Below, piece after piece: positions 47,481 through 58,112 of a stretch of DNA of 64,000 bases. Origin of the DNA: Neonectria sp. B-13. Taxonomy: Eukaryota; Ascomycota; Sordariomycetes; Hypocreales; Nectriaceae. The DNA lies in the NCBI GenBank assembly GCA_002682825.1, contig NOKP01000001.1, forward strand, positions 2,010,464 to 2,074,463, read 5' to 3'. Under the pieces are notes generated by a model that saw nothing but the letters and a program-made list of their open reading frames with translations, had not been told where the DNA came from and ran no database searches. The translations under genes and the position numbers were made by a program. Every line of letters begins with the position of its first letter. The stretch's first letter is position 1.

Positions 47481-49860
47481 TTAGAGTGGTCCTAGAAATG
47501 GTGCCTTATATGACCATGGTGGAGGCAGGATGGTGGCAGTGTGCTCACCCTGCCTTGCATCGCGGTGTAGGAGTCTCTCATCGATGATCAATTCGTGATC
47601 GAAGATCACCAGACCATGATTGATGGACGTGAGATTGGAACGATGGAAGGTTGTAAAGCCCACCTCCATTACCACACATCCGGCGCATCCTCGCCGCCCT
47701 TGCTGGTTGGCTCGTTCACCTCATGGCTTCCAAACTGTTTCCGGAATGGCCCCCATCATCCACCCACGAACCATCCCCTCCTTCTCCTCTTCTCCTCTTC
47801 TCCCCCCTCCTTGGCCTTGTTATCGGCCGTCGGCGAAACGGTCGCGGGTCAGATTAGGGTGCAGTCCCCGTGACTGCGACCGAGACATGCGGACGTGCGA
47901 ATACAGCCAAAACTCTGGGAGACAGGCCCGGGCCTAGAACTGGAGGACCGGGCGCCCGGTTGGAGCCGCTGGCCCGTGTCGCTTCCTTCGAAAGAGGTTG
48001 CATGAAGGAAGATCTTGGGTTCTCCAACACTGGGGGAGACGGGGTCCCAGCAGTGCCAGATTTCCTGCCCCGGAAAACTGGACGAACATCGAACCACCCG
48101 ATGCAGAGGTCGTCCCACAGTCCGGCTTCTACAGACATCATATGATGGCGACGGCGTTCGCAACGGACAGCGGAGGCTGGTTCGGCAATCGAAGGATCCC
48201 GGGTTATTTTCATCGAGGGGGTAGGGGATGGGTAAAAACGGAGAGGATTGTTGTAGTATACAATATGAGCAAGACGAGGCCGCATTGTCTCGCATCCATA
48301 ACGAAGAGTTCCCATGATCCATCTGTGAATTGATTGTACATCTGTGCGCGCGCACGCATTGCATTGACGCACCAGCGCACCGCATCGCAAACGCACGAAA
48401 CCCTACAACGCGATACAACACAGCAAAGACAGCACGAGCACGAGCGCAAGCAACGCACACACACGTCCCGTCCCGTCCGTCCCCGCTTCCTCTCGAGACT
48501 GTCCTCGCCCTCCGCAGGGTCACGCGACTGGTCCCGGCCCGGGTCACTAGGACTAAACGTACCCCGTGGGCCGCCCGCCGCCTTCGACGCCCAACCTCGG
48601 TCGGCCAGCGCTTCCGCCTCCAACTGCGATCCCATCGTCGAGTGTCAGTCCGTGACAGCACTTGGCGCGCGCGGCCTCTCTGGTTCCCTTCTGCGGGATC
48701 CCCGTGGGAGCCTCTAGGCGAGCCCTGCACGATCTCCGGGCTCTTCTCCATTCTAATAGTGGCAATAAACCGTGCCCAAGGCGCCAGGACCACCCTGTCC
48801 CGGTAGACTCCCGTCTGTTCAGCCAGCAGTGCCAGCTTGTCGCGACGCCAGGCCAGGTCTACGGGCCATTCACAGGCTCGCTGATTTTATTGACCCCGAT
48901 CTCACGCTGCACCCAAGCGCTTTGCCCTGCGAGCGCCGCCCAGTTCGTCCTGATCGGTGAACGAACCCCTGGTGCACTGCTACGTATTTAGCACTGCGGC
49001 GACTTGGTGACATCGGGTCTCCGCTCGGCCGCTCGCCTCCGAAGCCATCATCAGCCCAGCACCCTGGACTGACCACAAACCCTTGACTGACCATCAGCCA
49101 AATCACTGGGTCGCATCACGAATTTGGTCAACTGGGCTTTTTTCTTTTTTACCTTTTTATCTCTCAGCAATTGAATCAGCAATCCGCCTCCCGCTGATTC
49201 CATTTCGTTTCACATCCCTTCCCATTTCCATCTCATCCTCTCCCTTGCATCCACCTCTCACCGTATATCCTTGACCGCAGTTCCCTGGTGGGCTTCCAGC
49301 GGGTTCTCTAAAACGCATCGCGCCCACTAATCGCGTCCACTGCCCGTCGCATTGGACGCCCCGGAGCCCCGGAGCCCCCATAAGCCCCGGGCCCTGCGCG
49401 AAAAAAAAATTCCTGCAGAAGGTGCGCTCCCCAGTCCCGAAGCCGAAGCTCTCCGCTTTCCCACTTTCTCGTCCTTCTCTCCCCCAATAGCTAACGGCTC
49501 CCGTTCCGGGAAACCTGTAGCGTCATCTCCACGATCGACCCTCTTGGGAATTGCCATCCATCTCCATCCATAATTTCTTCCCTCTTTTCCATCGGCTTGT
49601 CCATAACTTCTCCAACGCCACCCTTCAACCTCCGCTCTCCTCCGCCTCCGACGACCTCGAATTTCACTCTCCCGATCGCTTCCCTTTGTCGCTCCCTCAT
49701 TGCGACAGAGCCTCACTCGCTAGCTCCAACAACACGCGCGTCTCTTGCTCGCCTCCCTCGCCGTTTCCGTTTCCGTTTCCACTCTTGCGACCTCTTCGCT
49801 GCCGACAACGGCGCCCCGCCACACGTTCCATGGTCGTGAGGAAGTAAACGCCATTTCAAC

Positions 49861-51995
49861 ATGGCCTTCAACTTCAACTGGTCGCCGCTGACGGCCGACG
49901 CCGAGTTTTACTCCAAGGCGCGCGACCTCTTGACCAAGGCGCTGAACAAATCCCCGAAGCCGCCCATCATCGTGGACGACATCCTCGTTAGCGAATTCAA
50001 CCTTGGCACCGTGCCCCCCGACCTCGAGATCTTGGAGATTGGCGACCTAGCAGAGGATAGGTTCCGGGGCATCTTCAAGATGAGCTATACCGGCGATGCC
50101 TTCTTGACCCTCAAAACAAGAGTTCAAGTACGTTGATATAGCTCTTTTTTATTTTCCTTTGTCATGGTTGGCAGTGCCTACCTTACCTTACAACACCCGG
50201 GAAGCCTCGGCGTCATGATTTTATTCCCCAACACCGAGTCAATATCTGGACAATCGATTGCAAAATATCACTTCCGCGCCCGATATCGCATTCTCGCATG
50301 TTGGTCAACTGGAAAAGTCGTTTGGTCGGCCAAAATCCTTATCGGTTCAACCATCCCCGCCACCTCATTTTCGCCAGCCATCCATCCACCTCGCAACCAA
50401 CGCAACCAAAGCACTCGATATCCGCCCAAATGCCACGACTCTTCACTCTGACTCAGACCGATGTTTTGATCCCATTTTTCTTCTTTAATTACCACCTGCG
50501 CATTGAATCGCGTTCCCCTCCTTCCGGGATGCGTGTTCGCGTTAGCGTCCAAGCGCGTATATGAATTCATGCCGAGATTTTGGGATATAGCACAGGGCTA
50601 ATATGAAAACAACTCTAGGCCAATCCTTTGAACACATACCTCTACTCTAAGCCGAGCTTCACATCACCCCAGCCATTAGCAGCAGCGTCAGGGTTAACCA
50701 TCCCCCTCTCCATCACCCTGTCCGAGATCAAGCTTTCGGCATTCATCATCCTCGTCTTCTCCAAGCAAAAGGGCCTGACCCTAGTCTTTCGCAATGACCC
50801 ACTAGAGTCGCTAAAGGTCTCCTCGACCTTTGATTCTATACAGTTCGTTCGCGACTATCTCCAAAGGACCATTGAGCAACAGCTGCGCAATTTGATGATG
50901 GACGAGTTGCCCGCCATTATTCACAGACTATCACTTCAGCTCTGGTGTCCCGACCAAGCCAACAAAGGCACCGAAACCCCTGAAGAACCTGCCGACGAAG
51001 CCGGTGTCGACCCTCTAGCAAGCCCCCCATTGGATCCCGTGGACGCCAACGGCAATCTCGTTGATCCCAATTCCATCTCCGAGCTCACCTTGAACGGTGG
51101 CGGCGAGGTCCAGTCGCTATTCTCCCAGAAGAACTTGCTGCGTCTTGCCGCCCTGACGGATTCCCACCGCACACTCTCCCTCTTCACACCGGGCATTCGC
51201 GATGTAGTCTTCCGTGCCTGGACCGGGCACGGAGACCGGTCCGAGGCCCCGACGCCGTCTTTCGGAACTCCGAGCCTCACAACGACCCACTCGTTCGTCG
51301 CAGGGTCAACTACCACATACACCTTCTCCGATTCCGGCAGTACCGCTCATGGACATCTTCCGTCTCGACCCTCGCTTGTCAGTCTCAACTCGGCTACTAC
51401 TGGACTGTCTTTAGGTGCCGGCGGCCGATCAAGACCCGGCCGGAAGAAGAAGACCCGAGTTGTCAACCTCAGGCGTACCAAGTCGGAGGCCGCCACTCCT
51501 GATAACATGAGTGAAGCATCGGACACAGCTTCTCTTGATGTTCCGTTCTCCGAGCCCCTGGTATCTGACTTGATCCCCGAAGAGCCGGAGGACGGATCCG
51601 TGGTTGCTGAGGCACCCACTCCGACCAAGGTCCGTTTCAGAAGTTTGGAGGAGCGGACACACCGCCCTTTGATGGCCGATCTACAGCCCCACATCGTGGA
51701 TGAGACATCTTCTGCCACGAAGACATGCACAAATGCCACCGAGGCATTGTCTAGGAGCTACGTCTCCGCTGCTGCGGCTAGCGGGCTGTCCGGAAACAAG
51801 GAGAAGGCGGCTTTCCTCGAAAGCCAGACCGCCGGCTCCGACACGTCTTCTTCTGTCATTCTCGAGCAAGCATGGATCATGAAGATGGCTGGTGAGATTG
51901 CTAAGCGTGTCTACGACGAGAAGCACCGACAACAAGGCAACTGGGAAGAACGGGAAGATGCCCCGCCTCCGGCCTACGAAGCCGCCACTCGATGA
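49861..51995 (+). CDS. MDM34: ERMES subunit Mdm34 (SMP domain)
   Basis: Outer mitochondrial membrane subunit of the ER-mitochondria encounter structure, which tethers the two membranes and passes phospholipids. Exons 49861-50127 and 50619-51995 give 547 residues. The start [20 protein letters not shown] is almost invariant in filamentous fungi, followed by [20 protein letters not shown]. The lipid-binding SMP domain covers about residues 1-195, ending near [20 protein letters not shown]. Splicing restores [20 protein letters not shown]. The C-terminal half is low complexity with a basic patch ([19 protein letters not shown]), as in relatives, and ends with a [10 protein letters not shown] tail. 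The single intron is 491 nt, about eight times longer than others in the window. Confidence 0.96.
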
Positions 51996-53367
51996 GTTGT
52001 ACAAACCCACCGAACCAGTACATACAGACATCTCCACACTCTTTTGACACTTTACTTCTTTTTCCACTTCCTCAGCTGCACAGGCGCAGGAGTTTAAGAG
52101 GGCTTAGCCTTTCGGCGCGTCCCGAAGGCTTTTTTTGTCGTTAATCTTTATTTTGGGCGTTTATAGGAGGCGGTTTTTGGGAGAACAAAATGGTGGGCCA
52201 GATGGGGTGTTGCATGACTGGCTAAGTCATGGGTGTGGCTTTTTGACTTTGTTTATCTCCTCTTCCTCTCTTTTACTGGTTGACAAAAAGTCACCTTGAT
52301 GCGGGTCGCACTGGAAGCAACCGCATCATCATTTTTATAGCGTTTTCCTTTGTTGAATCGGCTGGTGGTACCAGGTGGATTGGACTGTGCGAGTTGTCTA
52401 CACAACAGTGGCGGTTTTTGTCTTGGGATCCGGGATCTGGAATGGGATGGGATGGAGAAAGGCACAGGTTGGGAAGGAAATCGCCACGACAACGTGGGGG
52501 GCATCGGGAATTTTGGAATACAGTGACGACAGCAATGAAGGCGATGACCCTGTGGGGCGGGTGGGAGTAGCAGCAAAGACCACTCCAATTCACATCAGTT
52601 GAAAGTCGCATCTCGTATGTGCCCTGTCCGTTTTGTGCAACCGTGATATTGTGGCTGTGGCTGTGGTGGATGACTATATATGTATCCGATGTCCGGGGTG
52701 ATATGATACGTCAAATATGCAACGCAGGGGAGATACGAAAGTGGTGGTTTTGTATTCATTCTTCACAGTCCGTCGTCGCACGGAGAGCAGATCAATATCT
52801 CATAGGATAGTTGAACACGACGCTGGCGCCTAAGGTGACATTCTTAACGGTTGTTACACAGTCATACTTCCGCCTTATGCATGCCTTTCTGCGTCGAGTG
52901 TTCTCCTCTCGTTGTTGTGGCGCCTCTCCCCTTTCTTGCGTTCCACATGATTGGTAGTCGACGAGCCTTGGGTTGCTCGTATATGCATACTTGGCCAAGT
53001 CATAGGGGGAGATCCCGCGATCCAGCACCTTCTCGGCTGTTTTGTACCTCCAAAGGGATCAGTTCTGGAGGTTCCCTTGTAGGATGGGTCGGCGGGTGCG
53101 GATCACGGATCGGTCTGAGAGCGAAGAGGCGCTCGCGTCCTGGGCCTGTCGTTACGTGCCCTGTAGTCCTAGAGTAAGGGAGACGGCTTTTCGGGTCCGA
53201 TGCTTCCGAGGCCGTGGCTTCCGAGATCTAGCGTCCCAAGAAGACTCCTTCAACGGGGCGGGCGAGGTCGCTGGTGTACCCTCGCCGTGCTCTTAATAAT
53301 TACCATCCATATCCTTTTTCGTCGACGAGCGTCTTCGGCCGGTGCGCTTGGTGTTTGGAGCCCCGTA
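51996..53367. other. Convergent intergenic region, MDM34 and YAF9 3' flanks
   Basis: 1.4 kb between the MDM34 and YAF9 stops. No gene recognised. Short open frames on the minus strand around 52290-52610 are not supported by motifs. Confidence 0.5.
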
Positions 53368-54248
53368 CTAAGTGGGCTTGCCCGCAGCAGCGGCGGCGAC
53401 GTTGCGCTGGACGTTCTCTGCCTTGAGGCTCGCCAGCAGCTCCTCTTTGGCCTTGAGTTCGCCAAGAATCTTCTTGGCCATTTCCTCGGTCTGTGCCTGG
53501 GCGTCGGCGAGCTTCTTAATCTCGGCCGCCTCGGTTTCGAGACTGAAGGGTTGGCCGGGGCGGTTGTGCGCAGGGATCATGGCTGAGTGCTCCCAGACGT
53601 CGTTGTTGTCGGCCGGTGGTAGCGGGGGCGGCGCGCGGTTCTTACCCTTGCCCTTCCCGCCGGACGGTTTCCAGCCCTTGGGGGCGGCGTTTACGGTGAG
53701 GAGATTATAGAAGGTCTCGTAGGGTTCGTTGAAGAGCTGCTCGTCGTAGCTCCAGGACCGGACCTCGCCGTTGGTCGTCACCATGGCTTGCTTCTCGTCC
53801 TCGGTGCGGCCGTAGGGGTGGAGGCGGAGGTAGTGGTAGAGAGTCTGAGGCTTCTCGCCCGAGTCGTTGACATAGTACAGTTTGATGGTGATGTCGAATT
53901 CGCCCCAGCCGGTTTCGGTGACGAGGAATGGCTTTCCGACTTCGCCTTCGATCACTGTGGTTCAAGAGTTAGCATGGCGGGCTGGGAGACGAGAGCCGAG
54001 TCGAGCGTACTGCGCACGTAGTTGGGGATCGACTCGTGGAGCTTGAACTGCACACGGCGCAGCCAGTACGTGATGTCGGTGTCGTCGAGGCCCTTGACGA
54101 AGACCTCCCACGAGTGGGTGTGATTGTCGGGGATGCCGGCGGGTCGGGGGTTGGTGTCGGAGAAGGGACGCGCGGTGCTGCCGACGATGAACGGGCGGCG
54201 GATCTGCGTGAGCTTCACGCGCTTTCCCAGCTGGTTCTGGGGCGCCAT
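53368..54248 (-). CDS. YAF9: YEATS-domain chromatin protein Yaf9
   Basis: Shared subunit of the NuA4 histone acetyltransferase and SWR1 remodelling complexes; its YEATS domain reads acylated histone H3. Exons 54248-54011 and 53954-53368 give 274 residues. The start MAPQNQLGKRVKLTQIRRPF is the family N-terminus. The YEATS domain runs to about residue 150: HTHSWEVFVKGLDDTDITYW, VQFKLHESIPNYVR, then VTETGWGEFDITIKLYYVND and YHYLRLHPYG. A Lys/Gly/Pro linker follows, and residues about 215-262 form a coiled coil (ETEAAEIKKLADAQAQTEEM, LGELKAKEELLASLKAENVQ) used for complex assembly. The 56-nt intron falls in the Met codon of VRMIEGEVG. Confidence 0.96.
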
Positions 54249-54951
54249 ATTGGATGCTGGCGGAGGGGAGGAACAGGTTGAAGGCGGCGCCGAAGGCTGG
54301 TGAGTTGTTGGGGAGAAGATTATTTGGGCTTCAGCCTTGCAGTTTGGCTGGCCAATGATGCGCGTGCAGGGCGGGGGCTACTGATGGATTGGTGGAGTGG
54401 TGGGTGACGATGGTAACCTTGCTGGTCTAAGAGGACCTCAGCTCTTAACTCGGCTCTGGAACTAGGGGTGTGTCAAAGCTGCTGACACGTATGTTGCGAA
54501 CGAAAACAGGGCAATGCAGTAGGCTCAGCAAAAGCTTAAATGTATCTGATCCCAAGTTTCTTGGCTCTCTACAGTATCTAGAAGTCAGCTTCTTCAAACA
54601 CGACCGCTAAGTGATAGTGCAAAGAGTGACCCAGCCACAGCTGTGGCAGCTCCGGCCTCTTGGCTTAGAGTGGACAACCTCAGCCTCGAGCAAAACGATG
54701 ATTTCATGACTTTCACGCGTGGCTTGCAGACGTCTCATATGTCAATCTGCATTGTGAATTGTTCTTGAGCCTCAATTCGTAAAATATCATCTCTCACCCA
54801 CCTCGTTCTCTCGTTTATGAACTCTTTTATCCCGCCAACTCTCTAAGCTGTTGGGTTCCACGCATTCGTGCCCCGGCCTGTCCGTCCACCGTCCGCCGTC
54901 TTCCTCCGTCTCCCTCAAATCACACCACTTGCAACACCACCAACCGCCGCC
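54249..54951. promoter_or_regulatory. Shared divergent promoter of YAF9 and COQ11-like gene
   Basis: 703 nt between the two start codons, which point away from each other. The last 130 nt before the plus-strand gene are C-rich and pyrimidine-rich. No specific site is assigned. Confidence 0.5.
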
Positions 54952-55879
54952 ATGTCCACAACGAAGAAGCTCGTTGTCTGCGGAGGCTCCGGATTCCTGG
55001 GCTCCCGTATCTGTCAGTTTGCCGTAGCCCGAGGGTGGGATGTGACTTCGATCAGGTAAATTATGTCCTCCTCAAAAGCCCGGCCCAAAGCTCACTTCAA
55101 CTCCGTCGCAAAGCCGCTCCGGCGAGCCCCGATGGGACACCGTCACCTCGTCCGCCTCGCCGCCTCCGTGGGCGCACAAGGTCAGCTGGGAGCGCGGCGA
55201 CATCCTGCGTCCCGCGACGTACGCGCCGCTGCTCAACGGCGCCGACTTCGTTGTCCACAGCATGGGCATCCTCCTTGAGGCCGACTACAAGGGCGTCGTC
55301 TCCGGCAAGGAGTCGCCCTTCTCCGGCCTAGCCAAGGCATTTGCCCCCGTGCGTGATCGCGGCATCAACCCCTTGGAGAGGAAGGAGGGCGAGGACATCA
55401 AGCCTTCCAACCTGAACGACCAGTTCTCGTACGAGATCATGAACCGAGACAGCGCCATCACCCTCGCCAAGCACGCCGCCGCCGCCAACGTGAGCTCGTT
55501 CTGCTACATCTCAGCCGCCGGTGGAGCACCCGTTCTCCCTGCGCGATACATTGCCACCAAGCGTCAGGCTGAGAGCACCATATCAAACAGCTTCCCTCAG
55601 CTGAGGAGTCTCTACATCCGGGCTCCCTTCATGTTTGACGGCTCGCGCACCCTCACCGTGCCGCTGGCCGCCATGGTCGGCCTGGGCACCATGGTCAACG
55701 GCGTGACTGGCCACTACTTCAAAAGTTTCATGGGCGCTGCTGGGATCAAGCCGCTCAAGGTCAACACCGTCGCCGAGGCCGTGGTGGAGGCGTTCGGCGA
55801 TGAGCAGGTCAAGGGAGTTGTCGAGGCCGCCGACATTGAGGAGCTGGCGACCAAGGCCTGGAGAAAGAACATGTTGTAA
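54952..55879 (+). CDS. COQ11: Mitochondrial NAD(P)-binding reductase, Coq11/NDUFA9-like
   Basis: Atypical short-chain dehydrogenase of the coenzyme Q synthome (yeast Coq11), related to complex I subunit NDUFA9, at the inner mitochondrial membrane. Exons 54952-55055 and 55114-55879 give 289 residues. The Rossmann fold begins at residue 7 with LVVCGGSGFLGSRIC. The junction gives SISRSGEPRWDTVTSS, a typical continuation. Later features: VSWERGDILRPATY, GADFVVHSMGILLEADYKG, and the active-site-like YISAAGGAPVLPARYIATKR (Tyr-x-x-x-Lys). The intron (55056-55113) begins GTAAAT and must end in AAG, because no CAG or TAG is present in it. The leader before the ATG could supply upstream in-frame residues only from a non-ATG codon. 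Confidence 0.9.
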
Positions 55880-55973
55880 AAGGTTGCATGTGCTGTAAGA
55901 GACGCTAGACTGTACAATACCCCGTTATGAGGACTGGATTTACAAAATAAAAATCTATGGGCCTGTCCTCCCC

Positions 55974-57026
55974 TTATATCATCGTGCCTCGTTCGAAGCT
56001 GTCCCGAATTTCCGCGGTGTACTTGTTGTAGAACCGTGACAGCTTCTGGTTGAACTGCTTGTTCTTCTCGTTGATGTACGTCACGTCGCCGTCATCGCCA
56101 TTCTGCGCCATCCTCTCCTTCCTCTTCTTCAACCTCTGCTCCTCTGCCTTTCTTAGATCGTCGACGAGACGGTCTACTGCAGCCTTATCTGGTTTATTTT
56201 GAGCAAACGAGGTCGAGTCGGCGGTCGAGTAGAAGGATCCATCCTTGTCCACGGCGATGAGCTCGCCATCCTCCGTCTCCACGATGTCCAGGCCGCCAGA
56301 TGCTGCGGCCTTCTCAACCGCGGCCATCTTATCCTTTGCATACCTGTCAAGGTCGGGGTTGATGTTCCGTAGCTGTCGCTTGTAGATCTTATTGCTCTCC
56401 TGGGTGTAATCTTGGAACGCGTTGCCATCACGGGCCGCCTCCTTCTTCTTGACGCGCTTATCCCACTTTTCGCTCTCGTCGATGGTCCAGTCCCATGCGC
56501 GCTTGCGTTCAAAGTCCTCGCCGGATTCCTCCACATTCGCCTTGAGAAGCTTGTGCGATGCGACGGCGTGCTTGCGATGCAGCGCAGTGAGTTGGCTGGG
56601 ATCGGTGGCGAGTCTCTGGGATTCCAAGGTAACCTCCTTCAGGTTCTTCTCGGATGATGTCTTGGCTCGCGCCTGCAGTGCTTTGAAGCGGGCCATCCGT
56701 TCTTTGGCTTTGGCTGCGGGATCCACATTATCGCTGGGAGCCTCGCTCTGTTTAGCGACGGCAGGCTCTGTGGTTGTTTCGTCTTCTCCTGGGGGTTGGG
56801 TTTGAACGTCCTCAACGGGAGTCTGCTCGGCGCGAGTTTCGACAGTGGGAGCCTCGACGATCGGCGCCTTGCGGATGGGAGCCTCGACGATGAGAGGCTC
56901 ACCGATAGGAGCCTCGACAGTTTGAACCTCAACAACGGCTGCCGCCAATGCGGCTGCCTCCTGGGCAAGTGCGTCTTGTTTCGCGGTGCTTCGCGTGGTT
57001 CTCCGTCTTTTGGCTGGGGGAGACAT
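55974..57026 (-). CDS. SYF2: Pre-mRNA-splicing factor Syf2
   Basis: Component of the Prp19-associated (NTC) complex, acting in the nucleus during spliceosome activation. Single exon, 350 residues, starting MSPPAKRRRTTRSTAKQD, where KRRR looks like a nuclear signal. Residues about 15-105 are Ala/Val/Glu/Thr-rich with repeated EAP units (VEAPIGEP, VEAPIRKAP, VEAPTVET). The SYF2 domain covers about residues 115-350: KERMARFKALQARAKTSSEK, KRAWDWTIDESEKWDKRVKK, DYTQESNKIYKRQLRNINPD and INEKNKQFNQKLSRFYNKYT. The stop lies only 94 bases from the convergent COQ11-like stop. Confidence 0.94.
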   Translation of the reverse strand: MSPPAKRRRTTRSTAKQDALAQEAAALAAAVVEVQTVEAPIGEPLIVEAPIRKAPIVEAPTVETRAEQTPVEDVQTQPPGEDETTTEPAVAKQSEAPSDNVDPAAKAKERMARFKALQARAKTSSEKNLKEVTLESQRLATDPSQLTALHRKHAVASHKLLKANVEESGEDFERKRAWDWTIDESEKWDKRVKKKEAARDGNAFQDYTQESNKIYKRQLRNINPDLDRYAKDKMAAVEKAAASGGLDIVETEDGELIAVDKDGSFYSTADSTSFAQNKPDKAAVDRLVDDLRKAEEQRLKKRKERMAQNGDDGDVTYINEKNKQFNQKLSRFYNKYTAEIRDSFERGTMI

Positions 57027-58112
57027 GATCGTCGACACTGGCCTGAGCCTGAAATCGCTGTATGAGTATTCGGGTATTCGGAACCAAGGCTGTCGTCGGG
57101 AAATATGTGTTCTGGAAGTTCGATGTCTTATGTGTTCTGGACGTCAAAGAAGGCAACTAATTTGATGCATGAATCGAGAAGCCATCCAGACAAACAACCT
57201 CACCATCCAGATGCGGCCATTTGAGTCACGTGACTGAACAGCTTTTGGTCTTAGTCATTCTTGCAATACCTGCAGCCATGCGATCTTGAGTCAAACATGC
57301 ATGCCCGTGTTAAGCTTAGTGTGTCAGCTAGGTGGTTTTGCTAGACAGGACGGAATTTGAACCCAACAACGCGCTAATACTTGTATGCTCATATTTAAAA
57401 TGAAACAAAAGTACATTACTCGAGGCTGCTGAAATGGGAACTCGATTTCCGTTTTCGTTTGCTTTACAAATATTGTGCTGGCAGCATCAATTAGTAATTA
57501 GTGCTCATACAACTTCGCGATGGGCCCACCAATTCGCGCCGGATAAACTTACTTGCGGAGACATGGTTTAGCCGTAGCTCGCTGCCCACCACATCTGCCG
57601 ACGAGAAGGACCAGGCCAAAAACTCCCGACCCCGCTTTCCCCGGACATTCCAGCGAGCAGCGGGACCGCTAAGCCTTAGGGGGCAGTTTCACTGTTGGGG
57701 GAAACGACTTCCGCCCTTGCAGAGCCTGTAACCTTCCAACATGGGAAGGGTTCAGTGGATGGCTGGCAACGGGAATTTGGAGGTCCCTGGATTTCTTTTC
57801 TAGATTGGGTGTGTCGCATGGTGCAACGGATTGGGAAAATAGCCGGCCGGTGACGTGTAATGTTGTTGCCAATTCTCCGTCTGCATCCGTCGACCGTGTC
57901 GCATTGTCACCTTGTCTTTTGCAACCCAACCTCTACAACCCGCCTTGTTTCTCAAGAAGGACTTCATCGCATTGCCTGCTGGGAGTCGCCTTGCCTCCTA
58001 GGACGCGTCTCTTGGGGCCGACCTCGTTCTTTCTGCTTTCCACGAGGCCGATGAGGATTTCGACAATCTGCTACAATCTCGGCGGATCGGCAATTGCCCA
58101 ATCTCTCCAAAG
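57027..58112. promoter_or_regulatory. Divergent intergenic region between SYF2 and the 573-residue gene
   Basis: About 1.1 kb between divergent starts; holds both promoters. No gene recognised in it. Confidence 0.45.

Larger units (their letters stand above)
43637..49860. promoter_or_regulatory. Large divergent intergenic region between IPK1 and MDM34
   Basis: 6.2 kb with no recognisable gene on either strand. The left end is pyrimidine-rich on the minus strand (IPK1 leader) and the right end (about 49140-49840) is pyrimidine-rich on the plus strand (MDM34 leader). It contains a GATGC-type repeat, a CA microsatellite and a TA-rich island. Open frames here, some over 300 codons, are Gly/Trp/Arg- or Ser/Pro-rich and show no domain. 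Confidence 0.55.

Noticed and set aside
47849..48793. 314-codon minus-strand open frame
   Set aside because: It overlaps other long frames on both strands, has no ATG-linked domain or intron logic, and lies in the GC-rich gap before MDM34.
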